The notes: generated from the sequence alone by a model not told the origin. Shown: positions 22,735 through 35,021, numbered from the stretch's first letter. The stretch is DNA of 64,000 nt from Histoplasma ohiense (GCA_017607445.1 JAEVHH010000005.1:935001-999000), one strand, 5' to 3'. Numbers and translations: made by a program.

Positions 22735-24677
22735 AAAAATCACCTTCTCGGGTGTGAGGATGTCGGGACCTGTTTTTGTGGTCCCAACTGCGGGTAGATC
22801 CAGATATCGTAAAGCTTAAGACGTAACGTGATTCCTTACGACCACTTGTAAACTCATTTCGGCTGCTTCAAATTAGAATATCTCAGCAAATAACTTATTG
22901 AAAATATCTAGTAGGAAACAAGAAACATTTAATAATTCATGTATATCCGTGGACTTCTTGAAAGGTTTTCTCTAGCAAATGTTATTGATAATAGTTGATA
23001 TTTAAAAACTTTGTGCAAACTGCATTTCAAATAGAATTCATAATACAACTGTATCTGTGTAAAACTAGTTAGTTATTAGTTAGTTATAACGCCACCAGGG
23101 CCTGTATGCCAATATTCTGGCAGTAAATGAAGAATTCTAGTACCAACTGTAATTTGAAAGACACCTCATATAAAATATGCAGATAAGAAAATACTGTTGA
23201 TTTTTAATACACATAAATTTATGGAAAAACAAACATAAAAAATATATATATATATTTAGTAAATGACTTAAAATTATCATATGTAAATTTATATTTATTA
23301 CAACACTCTGTGGTTCAGGTACAAGTGTCAAATATTGACAAGTCATAGTTATGTTTTCCCACAGCGATCCACGTTAAGTATGATTCAAAAAGTTTCGTCT
23401 CAAACTAAAAATTTAAAACTGAGATCTCCTTTCTAGTGTCAAGAATCTCTTGTTTGGGCCAGCGACAATACCTTCTACCTTCCAAGCCTTCTGGAGCTAG
23501 AATTATTATGGGAGTTAAATAATTACACCAACGCCTAGGCCACTAGGGCAATGGGAGGGGCAATAGAGCTCTCTCACCATCAATGCCATGCTGGGATTGG
23601 AGAGACGAGCCAATTAAAACCCTCCAAACTATTCATTCATACTTATCTGATCGCCTGATGGTTCCCAAGGAATTAATTTTCACAAAGTGTAGAAGCAGGC
23701 TCTCTCGCATGGTCCAAAATTTTAACCCAACATGAGGAACAGTTCGATGAGCTCAAATAAAATTTTTGAATCACACATTCGCTTTATTGTACCCAACAAG
23801 AAAAGAGTAGAAGATGTGGGCAAATATATACATAATTCTCATTAGGCACCGTCAAGCCCTTAAAACAGCCAATAAAACAGATAAAAGCCGCGAAAGTTTT
23901 CACCGTATACACACCCGCCATCCCTCACCATTTCTTTGTAAGTGAAAGCATTGCATGGGCAAGTGTTATAGATATAGCTCCCGCTCGCACCTTGATTGAA
24001 GATCAAAGTAAATTTGGCCATTCCCATTAAGCTCCCACGGTAAGCCAATACGTGTGAGGACTTTATACTTCTCCCGTGCCTGTCGATGGGAAGTAAATGC
24101 TTGAAAGGGATCATCGTAATCTCTTATAACGCAACAAACAATGGAATGGTAGTTTCCTAAATATTGCGGCTTGTTAGAGAGAATAATGGGAGATGAATAA
24201 TAAATACGGAACAGGAGTGTGGAAGTTTATAAAAAAAAAAAAAAAAAAAACCGGCGAATTTCATGTCTCCATGTTGTGCTCAGCTATTTCAACACAAGTC
24301 CCCCATCCATGAAGATGACCTCTACCGTAGGTTTTTCTCGCTACACGTAGAAAGATATGCACTGAAGCGAATGCCAAGAAAGATTGGAGTGTCAAATGCC
24401 TTTGTCCTGGCTATTGGCCTCTAAAGGCAGCGTGAGCGTGTTCATAACCTACTGAGGAGTTGTGGCATCATCTTGCGTTTGCTTGTATGTACATGTACAT
24501 GTACCATAGACAAAACACGCGAGATGGATTCGATAAAGTTCGCAAGAAGTGTGTGTGACCTGGGGTGTTAAACTGAAGCGTGCTTGAGTTTCACCAATTT
24601 CTTCCAACAATAAACAAGCTCTCTGATATGCGTTTAAAATACTAGACACAGGTCTGGGTATCATAGTATTAGGCACT
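22735..24677. other. AT-rich gene-poor region
   Basis: 1.9 kb. Strongly AT-rich to about 23400. A minus-strand frame at 23860-24114 (84 aa, NTCPCNAF...) has a Cys-containing tail but no signal peptide or family, so I do not call it. A 20-nt poly-A run is at 24231-24250. A short alternating 'gtacatgtacatgtac' lies at 24488-24503. Confidence 0.55.
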
Positions 24678-25452
24678 TCACTTCCAGAAGTAAGTTGCTT
24701 GTGGGTACCCATGGAGCCATTGGCCTCTTGTAAGGCACTCCCCTTGCATAGTCAGGAAATGCGTGATATGGGCATTCAAATCTGGTAGTTAATCCAGCCA
24801 AATTAGCATGGTTCATATGTTAGATAACAGCTCTGATCCAATATATATAATAATCTCACCTTCAACCGTCATCTCCATTCTGGCCTGCAACGAGAAATGA
24901 TCTCTGAACTCATGAACAAGGATGAGGTGCTCGGGAAGTTGCGTTCCTATACCCGCCCCCTCATTAATTCTTTGCCCAGATTAACGTACATACAATACAA
25001 ACATCATCAATGGATCCTAAAACATATTGCCCGTGCACGAACCTGCAGGAACGGAATATATGTAAACATCTCCTCGAACCTTCCTCGCAAGCTTCTGCAA
25101 GGTTTGAGAATTAGGGCGCATGGAAGCTCCATTCGGGACTTTTGTAAAACAAAAAAAAAAGTGCGCGCAAAATTAACAAAAAACAGCCTTTATTTTTTTG
25201 GGTCCCCAAAAGAAATTTCTAAGAATTATCCGGCCCACGCCAGACCTAGACGCATGACATACAGATATACGTTTCAGGCCTTAACGCCCTCGGCATCACT
25301 CTCCCATCCTCCATGAGGAGGTCAAACGGTCCATGTGGCGGCATTGTAGGATCCATGTGCGGACGGAGACGAACCGCCAGGCCGAAGTTGAGGCGGAATA
25401 TCTGGCAGGGAAAGCGAGTGAAGGATCGGATGAATCTGTTGGTGAGAGCCAT
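24678..25452 (-). CDS. Candidate four-exon gene, 120 aa, unknown function
   Basis: Reconstructed from exons 25452-25271, 25094-25043, 24884-24860 (25 nt) and 24781-24678 (stop TGA). Donors are GTATAT, GTTCGT and GTGAGA; acceptors are cttgcag, cgttgcag and ctaccag. Phases 2, 0 and 1 all join, giving 120 codons plus stop. The start ATG is in good context (ataaaATGG). The N-terminus (MALTNRFIRSFTRFP) is rich in Arg, Phe and Leu and lacks acidic residues, so it could be a mitochondrial presequence; it is followed by a Pro-rich segment (MDPTMPPHGPFDLL). The second half is helical. I know no family for it. GTTCGT donors also occur in the zinc-finger gene and APC2 of this window, which supports the splice reading. 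Still a prediction from sequence signals only. Confidence 0.45.
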
Positions 25453-25833
25453 TTTATTTTTTTTTAATTTTATTTTTTTCTTTTTAACACTTTTCTCTGA
25501 TTTTTCGTGGGGGGTCCCCTTTCGGGCATGAGAAAGAGAAAAAGCATGCAACGAATTGGCAAAATAAGTGGCAAAAGCTCAACGAGGTTTCTAACGAACG
25601 ATGCAGGTGGGTTCGGCTCCGTTGCCAAGCCGCCACGCGCGGCTGTGCCTGTGGTTGGGCGGCTAAGGAGGTTCTGAGTCAGGCTTTGGAGGCTAATTTG
25701 TGTGCCTAGATAGCTCGCTAATATATTTTTATTTTTTATGGGCAACGTAGTTGAACATTGGTTAGAAAGGGAAATCAACCACGTATCATCATCATCATCA
25801 TTGCATTGTTGTTGTTGTTGTTTTAACACACAT

Positions 25834-25864
25834 GCTTCCCTCGCTTCCCTCGCTTCCCTCGCTT
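25834..25864 (+). repeat. 9-nt tandem repeat, about 3.4 copies
   Basis: Three perfect copies of GCTTCCCTC followed by a partial copy. Confidence 0.85.
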
Positions 25865-27638
25865 TTCATACTTGCACTTATATTTTATAATATAAGAGCG
25901 GTAACTATAGTACATAACATAGTAATCGATTTTAAGTTGTAATTAATAATAATAACTATACACCCATCAATTACCAGTGATCATATAGTTATATATCATC
26001 AATCTATTTTGTAGAAATATGGAGAGTTAGCTATAATAGTATGTAGAGAGATAGATATCTACCATAGATTCTGCAAATAGTCTAGAGATAAAATATATAT
26101 TATATATATATATATATAGATAGAAGATCACTTATTTATAGAGACTCAGGAGATATAATATTGCTATATTATAGATATAGATATAGATATAGATAAAAAG
26201 CTCAGCGGTTAACATAAACAGAGATTCAGCAGAGAGCTGACAGGTAGTTAGGCAGATAGATAGAAGATCCACTTAAAGCCAAAAATTGATACAACAAAAT
26301 GTAAGCTTCAAAGATAAGAAAATGCAAAGTGATATACCTTTTATACAAAGTATCAATCGATAGAGCTGGAAACACGGGACAATAATAATCCAGGTCATAA
26401 GTCAAAGGAACATGTAGGTTACGGAAATTTTATTATCCCCATTAGTTATTATATAGGAGGGAGGAGAGAAGAAAAGACTTCAAAGCAAGAAAGAAAGAAA
26501 GAAACGCAAGCCACGAAAACCGCTCCCCTCAACGCCGATGCGAATGGCAGTAAGAATAACTTACTAATAGACATCGATGACTTGGGAGTTTACAAAGGCG
26601 CCAACAAGATAACCAAGTTAATTAGTTTGTGAGAAAAAGTGAAGGGGAGGGATGGATGCTGGTGTGGTTGGAACTCCTTTCACTAACTTACCTTTCCAGC
26701 TACAGATCATAATAAAAAAAATAATGATAATAATAACGATGATGATAGTTAATAAAAATAAGCCTAGACGATATCATAATGCCCAACGGGGGGAAGAAAA
26801 TGTAGTTAAATGTAAAATATAGAAAGTACTAGCAGGAAAGAAAAGAGAGAAAAGAAAGGCAGCTAGCTAGCTACATATGCTTCATCCAGCCAAATTTTTA
26901 GTCGATCATAAGCATCATTGCCATTGCCATTGCCACAGAAAAAAGTGAAAGAAAGAAAGAAAGAAGAAAGGAAGCAAGATCTCTACGCAAACGTACGTGT
27001 AAATAAAACAAAAAGGACCCCAGACGTAGCATCTACATACCCCCGTATATATATATACTTATATTAAAAAAAATTAAAATTATAATAAAATAAAACCAGG
27101 CAGCCCAGTTTTATTTCCCGGGTGGAAATGAATAGGCTGGAGAGCCTCTGTGGTGATAAGAGCAAGATAGATAAGAGAATGAAACTTCTTTTTTGAAATC
27201 TAGGGGGGGCGGGAAGCATATCGCCAAGCAAAAAGGGGGAAAGGGAGGGAGAGGGAAAACAGCAGGGGGTTGGAAGGTGTAAGATAGCTACTTAAGATAA
27301 AGCAAACTCGGTGCGGCGGTGGGGGACGAGGAGGCGGCGGCGGAGGAGGTGGTGGAGGAGGGAGGTGTTGGTGCTGCTGCTGCTGAGCGAAAGTAGGCCG
27401 GCCTGCGATGAAAATAGAAAACAAAACGAAACCATACGGGAGGGGGAAGATGGAAGGTGATATGTACATGTTTCTGTGTAACTAGGTGGGATAGATCAAA
27501 CAGATACCTCTCGGGTAGATAGATGAATAAATGGATAGATAGATGCAAAAGGAGCAGTAGGTATTTGGGGGGCCTAGGGAGCGAAAGATATGGGGGAGCA
27601 TAAAACATATATTTCATCATCCGGCAGATCGAACCAAG

Positions 27639-27686
27639 ATCAAAATCAAAATCAAAATCAAAATCAAATCAAATCAAATCAAATCA
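27639..27686 (+). repeat. ATCAAA / ATCAA tandem array
   Basis: Copies of ATCAAA followed by copies of ATCAA: a 6-nt unit switching to a 5-nt unit within one array. Confidence 0.85.
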
Positions 27687-27882
27687 TCCTCGTTCTTCAT
27701 CTTCAGTCGTCATCATTGTCATTCGTCACACGTACATCGCCATCATCATCACATCATCATCAAAACAAGGGGTTGAGTAGGAAGGAGCGGGGGAGTATAA
27801 TAGTATCAATACCAATACCGAATTGTTTTTTCCTTCTCTCTCTTTTCTTTTTTCTTTTTCTTTTTCTTTTTCTTTTTTTCCA

Positions 27883-30428
27883 TCACCGGAAATCCAACTG
27901 AATAGGCTTCCACTGCCCACTCACCGTTCCACAGTGCGGACACCCACGTCGACTTGCCAAGCGAGCTGCTCGCCCACCCCCACCGCCAACATTATTCCCA
28001 TTCCAATTCCCATTCCCGTTGCCGTTGCCGTTGCCGTTGCCATTACCATTACCATTACCGTTACCAGCATCCTCCCCAGCACCAGCACCAGCAGCACCAC
28101 TGTTCCCATTATTCTCACCACTACCCGCTGACGGATTAAGAATGGATGCCGGCTGCCCCGCATTAGTCGTCTGCAGGGCTGCGATGATAATATTGACACA
28201 CTCGCGACACACGCCGCAGATACAGTTTGTGCAAGCGAAGCAGTCGCGGACGGGCCAGGGGCGGGAGCAGCATGCGCAGTAAATGTGTATATCTTTACTG
28301 CTCGCGCTGATGGCGGGGGCGCTAGCGATGGAGCTAGTGCTGGTTGCGGACATGGGGGTTGGGTTTGAGAGGCGGTGGTGGATGCGGTGGTGTGTGGGTC
28401 GGTCCAGGAGGTGATGGTGTTGGGGTTGTTGGAGGTGATGGGGGGGATGGTGGAAGTGGTGGTGGTGGTTCTGCAGTTGTTGTGGGTGGGAGGAGGGTGG
28501 GTAGGAGCTTGTTGCTGGTAGAGATCGTGGGGGCTGGACGGGGCTTGAGTCTGAGTGCGCGGAGGTTGGGAGGCCGGTGGAAGACATGTGGAAGTTTTTG
28601 CCGGAGATGATGGAGGAGCTGGAGTCAAGGGAGGATTCGATGGAGGGGAATGGTTCTAGGTCGTTGTCTAGGCTACCATGGGGTTCGTACGGGGGTGGTG
28701 TAAGGGCTTTTTGGAGCGGGGAGGCGGTGTATGAGACGGGTGGTGGGAATTGGCGATAGTGTGGTTGTGGAGTGGGTAGGCCTGGCGCTGATTGGAAGGC
28801 TGGCGGGACGGAGGAGCGGTGCTTCGTACCTGAGGGGGCGGAGGTTACGCTGTTGAAGGAGTGGTATGGTGGCGATTTGGGGATCTGTTTAAGGGGACAA
28901 TCAACAACCCAGTGAGCAAGGTGGAGGGTGAGAAATCATTATTCAAAATTCGTTCTTACCGGAGTCATATCGCGATCATCAACCTCCGTCGCTGAGGTCG
29001 CAGCTTCAATTAGATCCTCCCACCTCTTCCCCTGCACCCACGCGGCCGTTTGCGGTTCTGCCGACAACGCCTTCCGGTCATTCAGACTAGGCCTACGCCC
29101 AAATTCCTTCGATCTATTCCGTTCGTGTTTGCCCTTGCGCGCAGATTGCGTCAGCGAACCTTTGCGAGGGCGTTGTAACCTCTCCCGCCGCTGAATTGGT
29201 GGAAGCGTTGATGATCGCCCAGGTGGGGAATGTGAAAGGATGGATGGTAGCAGTTCTCTAGGCCGGGAGGACTGGAATGATGGTATGGAGTCCGGTTTGA
29301 AGTGGTCGCGGAGTGGGGGAAGCTCGATTGAGGAGCGCATTCGTTCTCGTTTCATGTCGACGTCAGAATGCATATCCTAGTGTGTTATTGGTTAATGGTT
29401 GGGACTGGTTATTGTATATGTGCTTCTTTATATGTTCCAAGCAAAAATATTTACGTAGGGGCGCATATGATGGAATTAGTCCAGATGCAAAGAAAAAGAA
29501 AATTACGAACCGGCTCAGAATCCCAATCGGAGGTCAATCGATGGTGGTGGAGTTGTGCCAATGCGACAGCTGCAGTGGCAGCTGCAGGGTGAGCTTCGTC
29601 AAGGGTGCAAGGGGTCATGGGGGAGCTTCGATCGGGCCCACCGAAAATATCTCTATCGCCGGGATCGCCTAGTAAAAGTGGCAACCACAAAGAGACAGGA
29701 AAAAACCATCAGCAAAAAAAGAAAAATAAAAAATTAAAAATTAAAAATAAAAAAGGCAAGGAAAAAAAAAAGGCTATAACAGCAGTTTCAATGCAAAACA
29801 AAAAGTGGGGAATGTGGGATTAAATATACGAACCAGGACCCCGCCGGGGATGTAAGGTGTTAGGAGGAGGCCTCGACTCTGGAGGGGTAAAAATCATCAA
29901 CCGGAAGCTCTCTTCGGTCGCCGGAAGCTTGGGGATGTAGTGGCTGGGATGGGCACGGCGGATGTGCTCCTGCATGGAACGGTATCGCTTCTCCTAAAAC
30001 AGCCAAATGGAACAAAAAAAGAACGCGAGGATCGAATTAGTGCCGGTCAAATAGAAGTCAATTAAAGGATAGTTCTCATCTGGAGCTTATGACTGGGAAT
30101 AGATAGGCATTTATGACGTGTTCCTTTATTTCCCTTTGCTTTTTCTGTTTCATTTCATTTCTTTTTATTGGGGAGGGAAGGAAGGGGAATCGAAGATAGA
30201 AGAGCTAAATGTTGTATTATATAGGAGCGGTGAGGTGGGAGGGCGGGGCAGAGGAAGCTTGCTGGCCAGTTTCTGAGGGAAGAGTAGTAGTCAAAGGGGG
30301 GGGGGGGTACTCACGCCCAGACATCGTTTGCGACAATTGGAGCCGTCATTGTTGGTTAGAGGGCAAATCACTTCATTGTTGGTATCCGAGACGGAAAAAG
30401 AACTGGTCAGGGAAGCTCGCGGTGGCAT
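27883..30428 (-). CDS. C2H2-type zinc-finger protein with C-terminal Cys-rich domain
   Basis: Five exons: 30428-30315, 29993-29834, 29668-29511, 29376-28960 and 28884-27883. Donors are GTGAGT, GTTCGT, GTTCGT and GTAAGA, all acceptors are AG, and the 616-aa product stays in frame throughout. The N-terminal finger uses C22, C32 or C36, then H48 and H53 (MQEHIRRAHP), followed by HYIPKLPATEESF, a segment I recognise from a conserved family of ascomycete zinc-finger proteins. The middle is disordered, Ser/Pro/His-rich. The C-terminus has a second Cys cluster (CACCSRPWPVRDCFAC, CICGVCREC) and a final CPHC before WKPIQLDFR; between them is an Asn-Gly repeat encoded by a minisatellite. Probably nuclear, with DNA- or protein-binding role; the target is unknown. 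Confidence 0.85.
28009..28063 (-). repeat. In-frame Gly-Asn coding minisatellite
   Basis: A tandem of 6-nt units (ccgttg / ccatta on the plus strand) coding alternating Gly-Asn for about 10 units within the zinc-finger gene. The 6-nt unit keeps frame when copy number changes. Confidence 0.85.
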
Positions 30429-32597
30429 GGTCTGGAGATAACCCTGTTTTCAGTCCTCGAGTTGGTGGTGGCGGGGGTGGGGTTTTGGAGGGACTTCGAT
30501 CTGATCAGAGACAAGAGGGGAAGAACAGGTAATAACGGTCTCAGCAACGGGGTGAATAGCTATCGAAGCTATGTAGCTTCCTTTGTCTGTCGTCTGCGCA
30601 GAATGGGTTAAAATCAAAAGGAAGACAAACGAATTGTTGGGACAGATCAAGGCGCAGGAGGAAGTTGTCGAGATCGGGAGGTATTTTATTTTAAATGTGC
30701 GAGTCGAAGCTGTTCGAAAGGTTCTCGAACTCAGCCAGATGGTGGTAATGACGATGATAATGATGGCAATGGTGATGATAATGATGATGGCGGGGAGAGG
30801 GAGGTGGGGGGGGTCACTGCCTACCGGAATAGGGTGGATAGCGATGCGCTGGTGACGATGACAAGGGAACGAAGAGGGAGCTGTTGAGGGCTGAAAAGGC
30901 TGCTGTTCATGCTCTCCCTCTTGGCGTAACGGGGTAGCTACAGGGCCAGAATGATACAAGTCGACGAGGTGATGGATTGTTGGGGCGGGAAAACGAGGTC
31001 TTGATGGGAGAAGCAGGAAGCAGGAAGCAGGAAGCAGGTTCAGGTTCAGGATCGATAGAATAATAGGGAGAATCGCAGTGTGATGCGACTAAGATTAAGT
31101 CCGCAGAACAGGGAAGGTCAAATACAACACCACGGTTTCAAGTTAGAGCGTGAATGAGGAGGGCGATTGGAGGGAGGACGAAGGCGACAAAAAGAAAAAA
31201 AGAAAAAAAAAAGTAATATATATCAAAGCAAGCTGATTTCGTTGGTCGGGACGGATTGGAATAATGGCGGTGGCGAGAGAAAGGGGGGAAGTTGTCATGC
31301 ACGCAGTATATTGTCGGTTGGAGATATAACTTGTGGACAATACAATATTATGAAGAAATCCCAAGCTGCAACGGAAGATCGCTCAGGTGGAAAGCAATTT
31401 GCAAGTATGAAACGAAGCCGGTTAGGGCTGCCTGGGTGGCTTGGGGCGATGACGGCGATGCGAACCTTGGGATGGGGATCGGTTGGCTTCCTGGATACGC
31501 CGAGTTACGTCGAGTTACGTCGAGCAACCTAGGTCCAGAGAGCTTCAGGCGGGATTGATTGGCTGGGTTATATATATATCGCTGGAGGGAGCCGATGAGA
31601 GCGGATGAGAGCGGATGAGAGCAAGGGGAAGGGAGGAGCACGAAAAAGAAGGAAGAAGAAGAGGAGAAAAAGAAAAGAAGAAAAGCAGAAAAGGAGGAGA
31701 ATCAAGAAACTGGACGAGAGCTAAAAGGGAGCTTGGGAATGGGCCACGGGTGGAGCTATGGCGATGACAGCAGAGCTCTGCTTTACGACTACTCCGTAGT
31801 TATGCATTAAATTCTTCCTCGATTCTCTGCAGCGTAGCAATAGTAATCATTGCCAATAGTTACTAGCGAACCCGTAGAAGAAGAAGAAGAAGAAGAAGAA
31901 CAGTTACATAGTTAACTAAAGTTGAATATTAAATGATTATCGACGTAATTATTTCCCCCAATTGAAACCCCAGGGGGGTGGGGGACGCACAGTTACATCC
32001 GCAGGCAGTCTGGGGGTGAAATTGGGAGAGCCAAAATGGATGGTTGATGACAGGCCTGGCATGGGTGAAGCACGCTGGCTGTAACGGTGTGGCAGCATCC
32101 GACAACCTTGGAATGATCCAAGCTTGCTCCAGCCGGTGTGGAAAACCCTCGAGAAGAGGGGGAACGACAGAAGAACCCTAGTCAAGGTGTGGCGACGCGA
32201 GAGAGCTGGCGGTGGTCTGGCAGTGGTCTGGCAGTGGGAGCTATTCTCCAGCTAGCTGAGTAGTAGTAGCTGGCGTCGAACCCGATGTCTTGCTGTTTAG
32301 CTGCGGGCTAGCTCATTGCCTGCATGGCCGACGAGAATCTGGCGGCGCACGCTGCTGGAGGGGTTTCCGGCCGGGTGGAAGGAGGGGTTGAGGACATTGG
32401 ACATTAGTTATCTACTGCGTATATATGCGTATATATATATATATACATCTGTACTAGTATCTCTATTCGAAGAGGAGGTTGATACAGCTATTGTGATGCT
32501 TGGTCAAGGTACAGTACTTTCTCTACCTCTACTTATGTATTGTTTCCAATCGACGTATTTATTCTTCCATCGATACTAGTAACTTAGTATTAGCTAC

Positions 32598-32598
<1 letters not shown>

Positions 32599-32634
<36 letters not shown>
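32599..32634 (+). repeat. GGCACA hexanucleotide array, about 6 copies
   Basis: Perfect tandem copies of a 6-nt unit, flanked by AT-rich DNA. Confidence 0.85.
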
Positions 32635-32779
32635 TCAGATGCATCTCTTTGTACAGTACAGTACCTCACCTCTTGCCTCAGCTCTTCCCTCGGTTGGGCT
32701 GCTGTGTCCATCCAACAAGCTCCAGCGCCAGCAAAGCGAGCACTCATAAGAAGCAAAACCCGCGGAGGGCTGTGTCATC

Positions 32780-32830
32780 ATCTTCCCCTTCATCTTCCCC
32801 TTCATCTTCCCCTTCCCCTTCCCCTTCCCC
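32780..32830 (+). repeat. CT-rich compound minisatellite
   Basis: Copies of a 12-nt CATCTTCCCCTT-like unit passing into copies of CCCCTT. All purines lie on the other strand. Confidence 0.8.
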
Positions 32831-33103
32831 TATCTATGCATCTCTGCATCTGTGCATAGCTACTACCCCTCTCCGCCCACTTTCTCCCCCCGTTGCTTTC
32901 CCGCCTGACATCTCCTTCATTTCTCGTCTGATGACGCGAGATGCCAAGCCCAGGTCAGGTTCTTCCTTGCCCTTCCCCCTTCCAGCGCTAGCCCCGCGGG
33001 AAATTTAATGAGAAATGAAAAATATAATCCCTCAATTACCGTCCCAACCCGAGGTCCTTGCATCGCCATCAACCCTACCTACCCCAGCTTTCCCAGCTTC
33101 TTC

Positions 33104-33132
33104 CTCAGCTCAGCTCAGCTCAGCTCAGCTCA
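33104..33132 (+). repeat. CAGCT pentanucleotide array
   Basis: Five to six perfect copies of a 5-nt unit. Confidence 0.85.
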
Positions 33133-34258
33133 ACTCCGCGTTGAGCCAAAAAGTTCGTCGGATCTACTTGGCCCTTTTGGCCCTTTCTTATTCCCTTCTT
33201 CTTTTTCCTGGAATTCCTGCCCTATATCCAACTCCAGCTTCCCGCTTAGTTTCCTTCAGCCTTCTTAACCTCTTCGTTTTCGGGTTTTCTTTTTGTTATT
33301 TAAGTTGAAACATAGCGGCCCCCCATGGCAGGGTAAGGTCCCTGTTAGGGGTGTGCAGTAGCCTGGTAATCATTTGAATTTTTTTTATTGCTCCTTCTAT
33401 TTTCTTTCTTCTTCTTCTTTTTTTTTCCCACTGGTCTGTAACGACCCGAGTACATATGTAGATACTAGTATTTCTACATACATACATATATCCCCCTATC
33501 TACGGAGTACTTCCTTCTGTATTCTCAATAAACTGCCCACAGCAATAATAATGCCCATCTAGCATCTTCTTTCCCAAGGTGCTGCTTGCTTGGCCCCACT
33601 TCCCACTTCAAGCTTTCTTTTCCCACCCCGACCGCCGAACGAGAATTCCCGAGGTGTTTCCGGTGGTGCAAGCGGTGTGGCCCTCGGTGCCATGTGTAGA
33701 GGGAAAAAGCCCCTACCTCCCCCCCAACCACAACCACAACCACCGCCGCCGCATTGGGAAAGCTTCTTTTACACAAATAGTCTCCGTTTAAAATATATGT
33801 AGTTATATATATATGTATATGTATATACACAATGTACAGTACGCAGTAAGCTGCGTAGCCAGCGAGCTAACCCCAATGTTACTATTGTACAGTATATCCG
33901 GCTAAAAAGACGGGTGTAGATAGGCAGTTAGTTATAAGGGTATCGTTATTAAAACATGCAAATCTTGTGGGAGGAAGGCTTTTACCACTACGCTGAAAGG
34001 ATCAATCAATCCTTAAGGTAGCCAGCCAGCTACCTATCCTATTCCTCAAGATGTATAATATGAATGTATTCATGATTCACAATAGTTAAGATATATAGAC
34101 ATGTACAGTACTACTAGTATTTCTCTAGTCGTCATCCCCCCTTTTTGTTTGTAATATAGCATACATAGTTACAATCAACTCTCTAATAAGTTGTGGGAAG
34201 AAAGTTATGATAATAAATATCCTTCGAAAGCTACGTCGAAAGCGGAATGAGTAAAGGG

Positions 34259-34294
<36 letters not shown>

Positions 34295-34311
34295 AAAAAA
34301 AAAAAAAAAAA
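34259..34311 (+). repeat. Double poly-A tract (34 + 17 nt)
   Basis: A run of 34 A, two T, then 17 A. It is downstream of the tRNA on the tRNA's own (minus) strand, where it reads as poly-T and would provide an oversized RNA polymerase III terminator. Confidence 0.9.
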
Positions 34312-34331
34312 TTTAAAAAGGTTACCAAGTC

Positions 34332-34402
34332 TCCCATAGGGGGAATCGAACCCCCGGCTAGCGTGTGAGAGACGCTGATGTTAGCCACTACACCATATGG
34401 GA
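34332..34402 (-). tRNA. tRNA-Glu (anticodon CTC), no intron
   Basis: 71-nt cloverleaf on the minus strand. The 7-bp acceptor stem TCCCATA pairs with TATGGGA. The anticodon arm AGCGT-CTCTCAC-ACGCT has a 5-bp stem, and CTC at positions 34-36 reads GAG. The T arm CGGGG-GTTCGATT-CCCCC carries the GTTCGATTC B box. The A box is the TGGTGTAGTGG segment. T-rich sequence follows within about 12 nt as terminator. Sequence and acceptor stem fit eukaryotic tRNA-Glu. Confidence 0.93.
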
Positions 34403-34986
34403 TGCACTTTAGTCTATCCTCCAAGACTCTCATATATTGATATTTGTATACTATATGGATTTTTTTCTCTCTCTCTCTTTTTTTTTTTTTTTTTTTTTTT
34501 TCCCCGCTCGATCCAACCACCCAAACTTCAACTCCACAAAGAATAGCTTAACCCTCTTTCCTCTAATGGTATTGAAAAAAAAGGAAGGAAGGAGGGGGAG
34601 GGTTTCGGGGAAGAAAGAATTTTCGCAATATACGTAATAAAAAAAGAAAAAAGAAACAAGCATCTTAAAACTACAACTTCTGCTGAAGTGGATGGATTTA
34701 CTATACGACGGGTATGCATATACAGTACACAGTCATTTACTAGTACATGTACATACATTTACACATTGATTGACATTGAAGAAAAGAGTTATTGATTGAA
34801 TCTCACCAAACCCAAACTCCGGTCCGTTTGTCGCTTGCAGACAAAAATTCTAAATCATAGCCAAAACACGAGGGGGGGGTGTTGGTATTAGAAACATAGA
34901 ATAAAAGAGAGAATCAACAGGAAGAGGAGATAAGATCAATAAAAAGCAAAAGGGAAAAAAAAAGAATCCAAAAAACAACATGAATG

Positions 34987-35021
<35 letters not shown>

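Larger units (their letters stand above)
25453..27882. other. AT-rich, microsatellite-rich 2.4-kb region
   Basis: 3' side of the zinc-finger gene and 5' side of the small candidate gene. It contains GCTTCCCTC x3 (25834-25860), TATA runs near 26095-26120, GATATA repeats near 26178-26195, GAAA repeats near 26490 and 26950, and an (A)ATCAA array at 27639-27686. No supported coding frame. Confidence 0.6.
30429..34331. other. 3.9-kb simple-sequence-rich upstream region of the zinc-finger gene
   Basis: No gene recognised on either strand. It is packed with short tandem repeats: GCAGGAA (31013-31038), GGATGAGAGC (31593-31622), GAA (31877-31900), GGCACA (32599-32634), CTTCCC/CATCTTCC (32780-32830) and CAGCT (33104-33132). 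Two exact copies of the TACGGAGTA motif lie at 31790-31798 (reverse) and 33501-33509. The right part (33.8-34.3 kb) is AT-rich and ends in long poly-A. A long untranslated leader or regulatory region of the zinc-finger gene is possible. Confidence 0.6.

Noticed and set aside
23860..24114. 84-codon minus-strand frame with three Cys, possible small secreted protein
   Set aside because: No signal peptide could be found in frame or in an upstream exon, and the C-terminus is unusually aromatic for a secreted protein.
27921..28628. Long overlapping frame rich in Pro/Thr on the minus strand
   Set aside because: It overlaps exon 5 of the zinc-finger gene in another frame; the Cys clusters and splice phases support the other frame.
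31013..33132. Series of short repeats considered as a CRISPR array
   Set aside because: Units are directly adjacent tandem copies without spacers, differ from each other, and the genome is eukaryotic.
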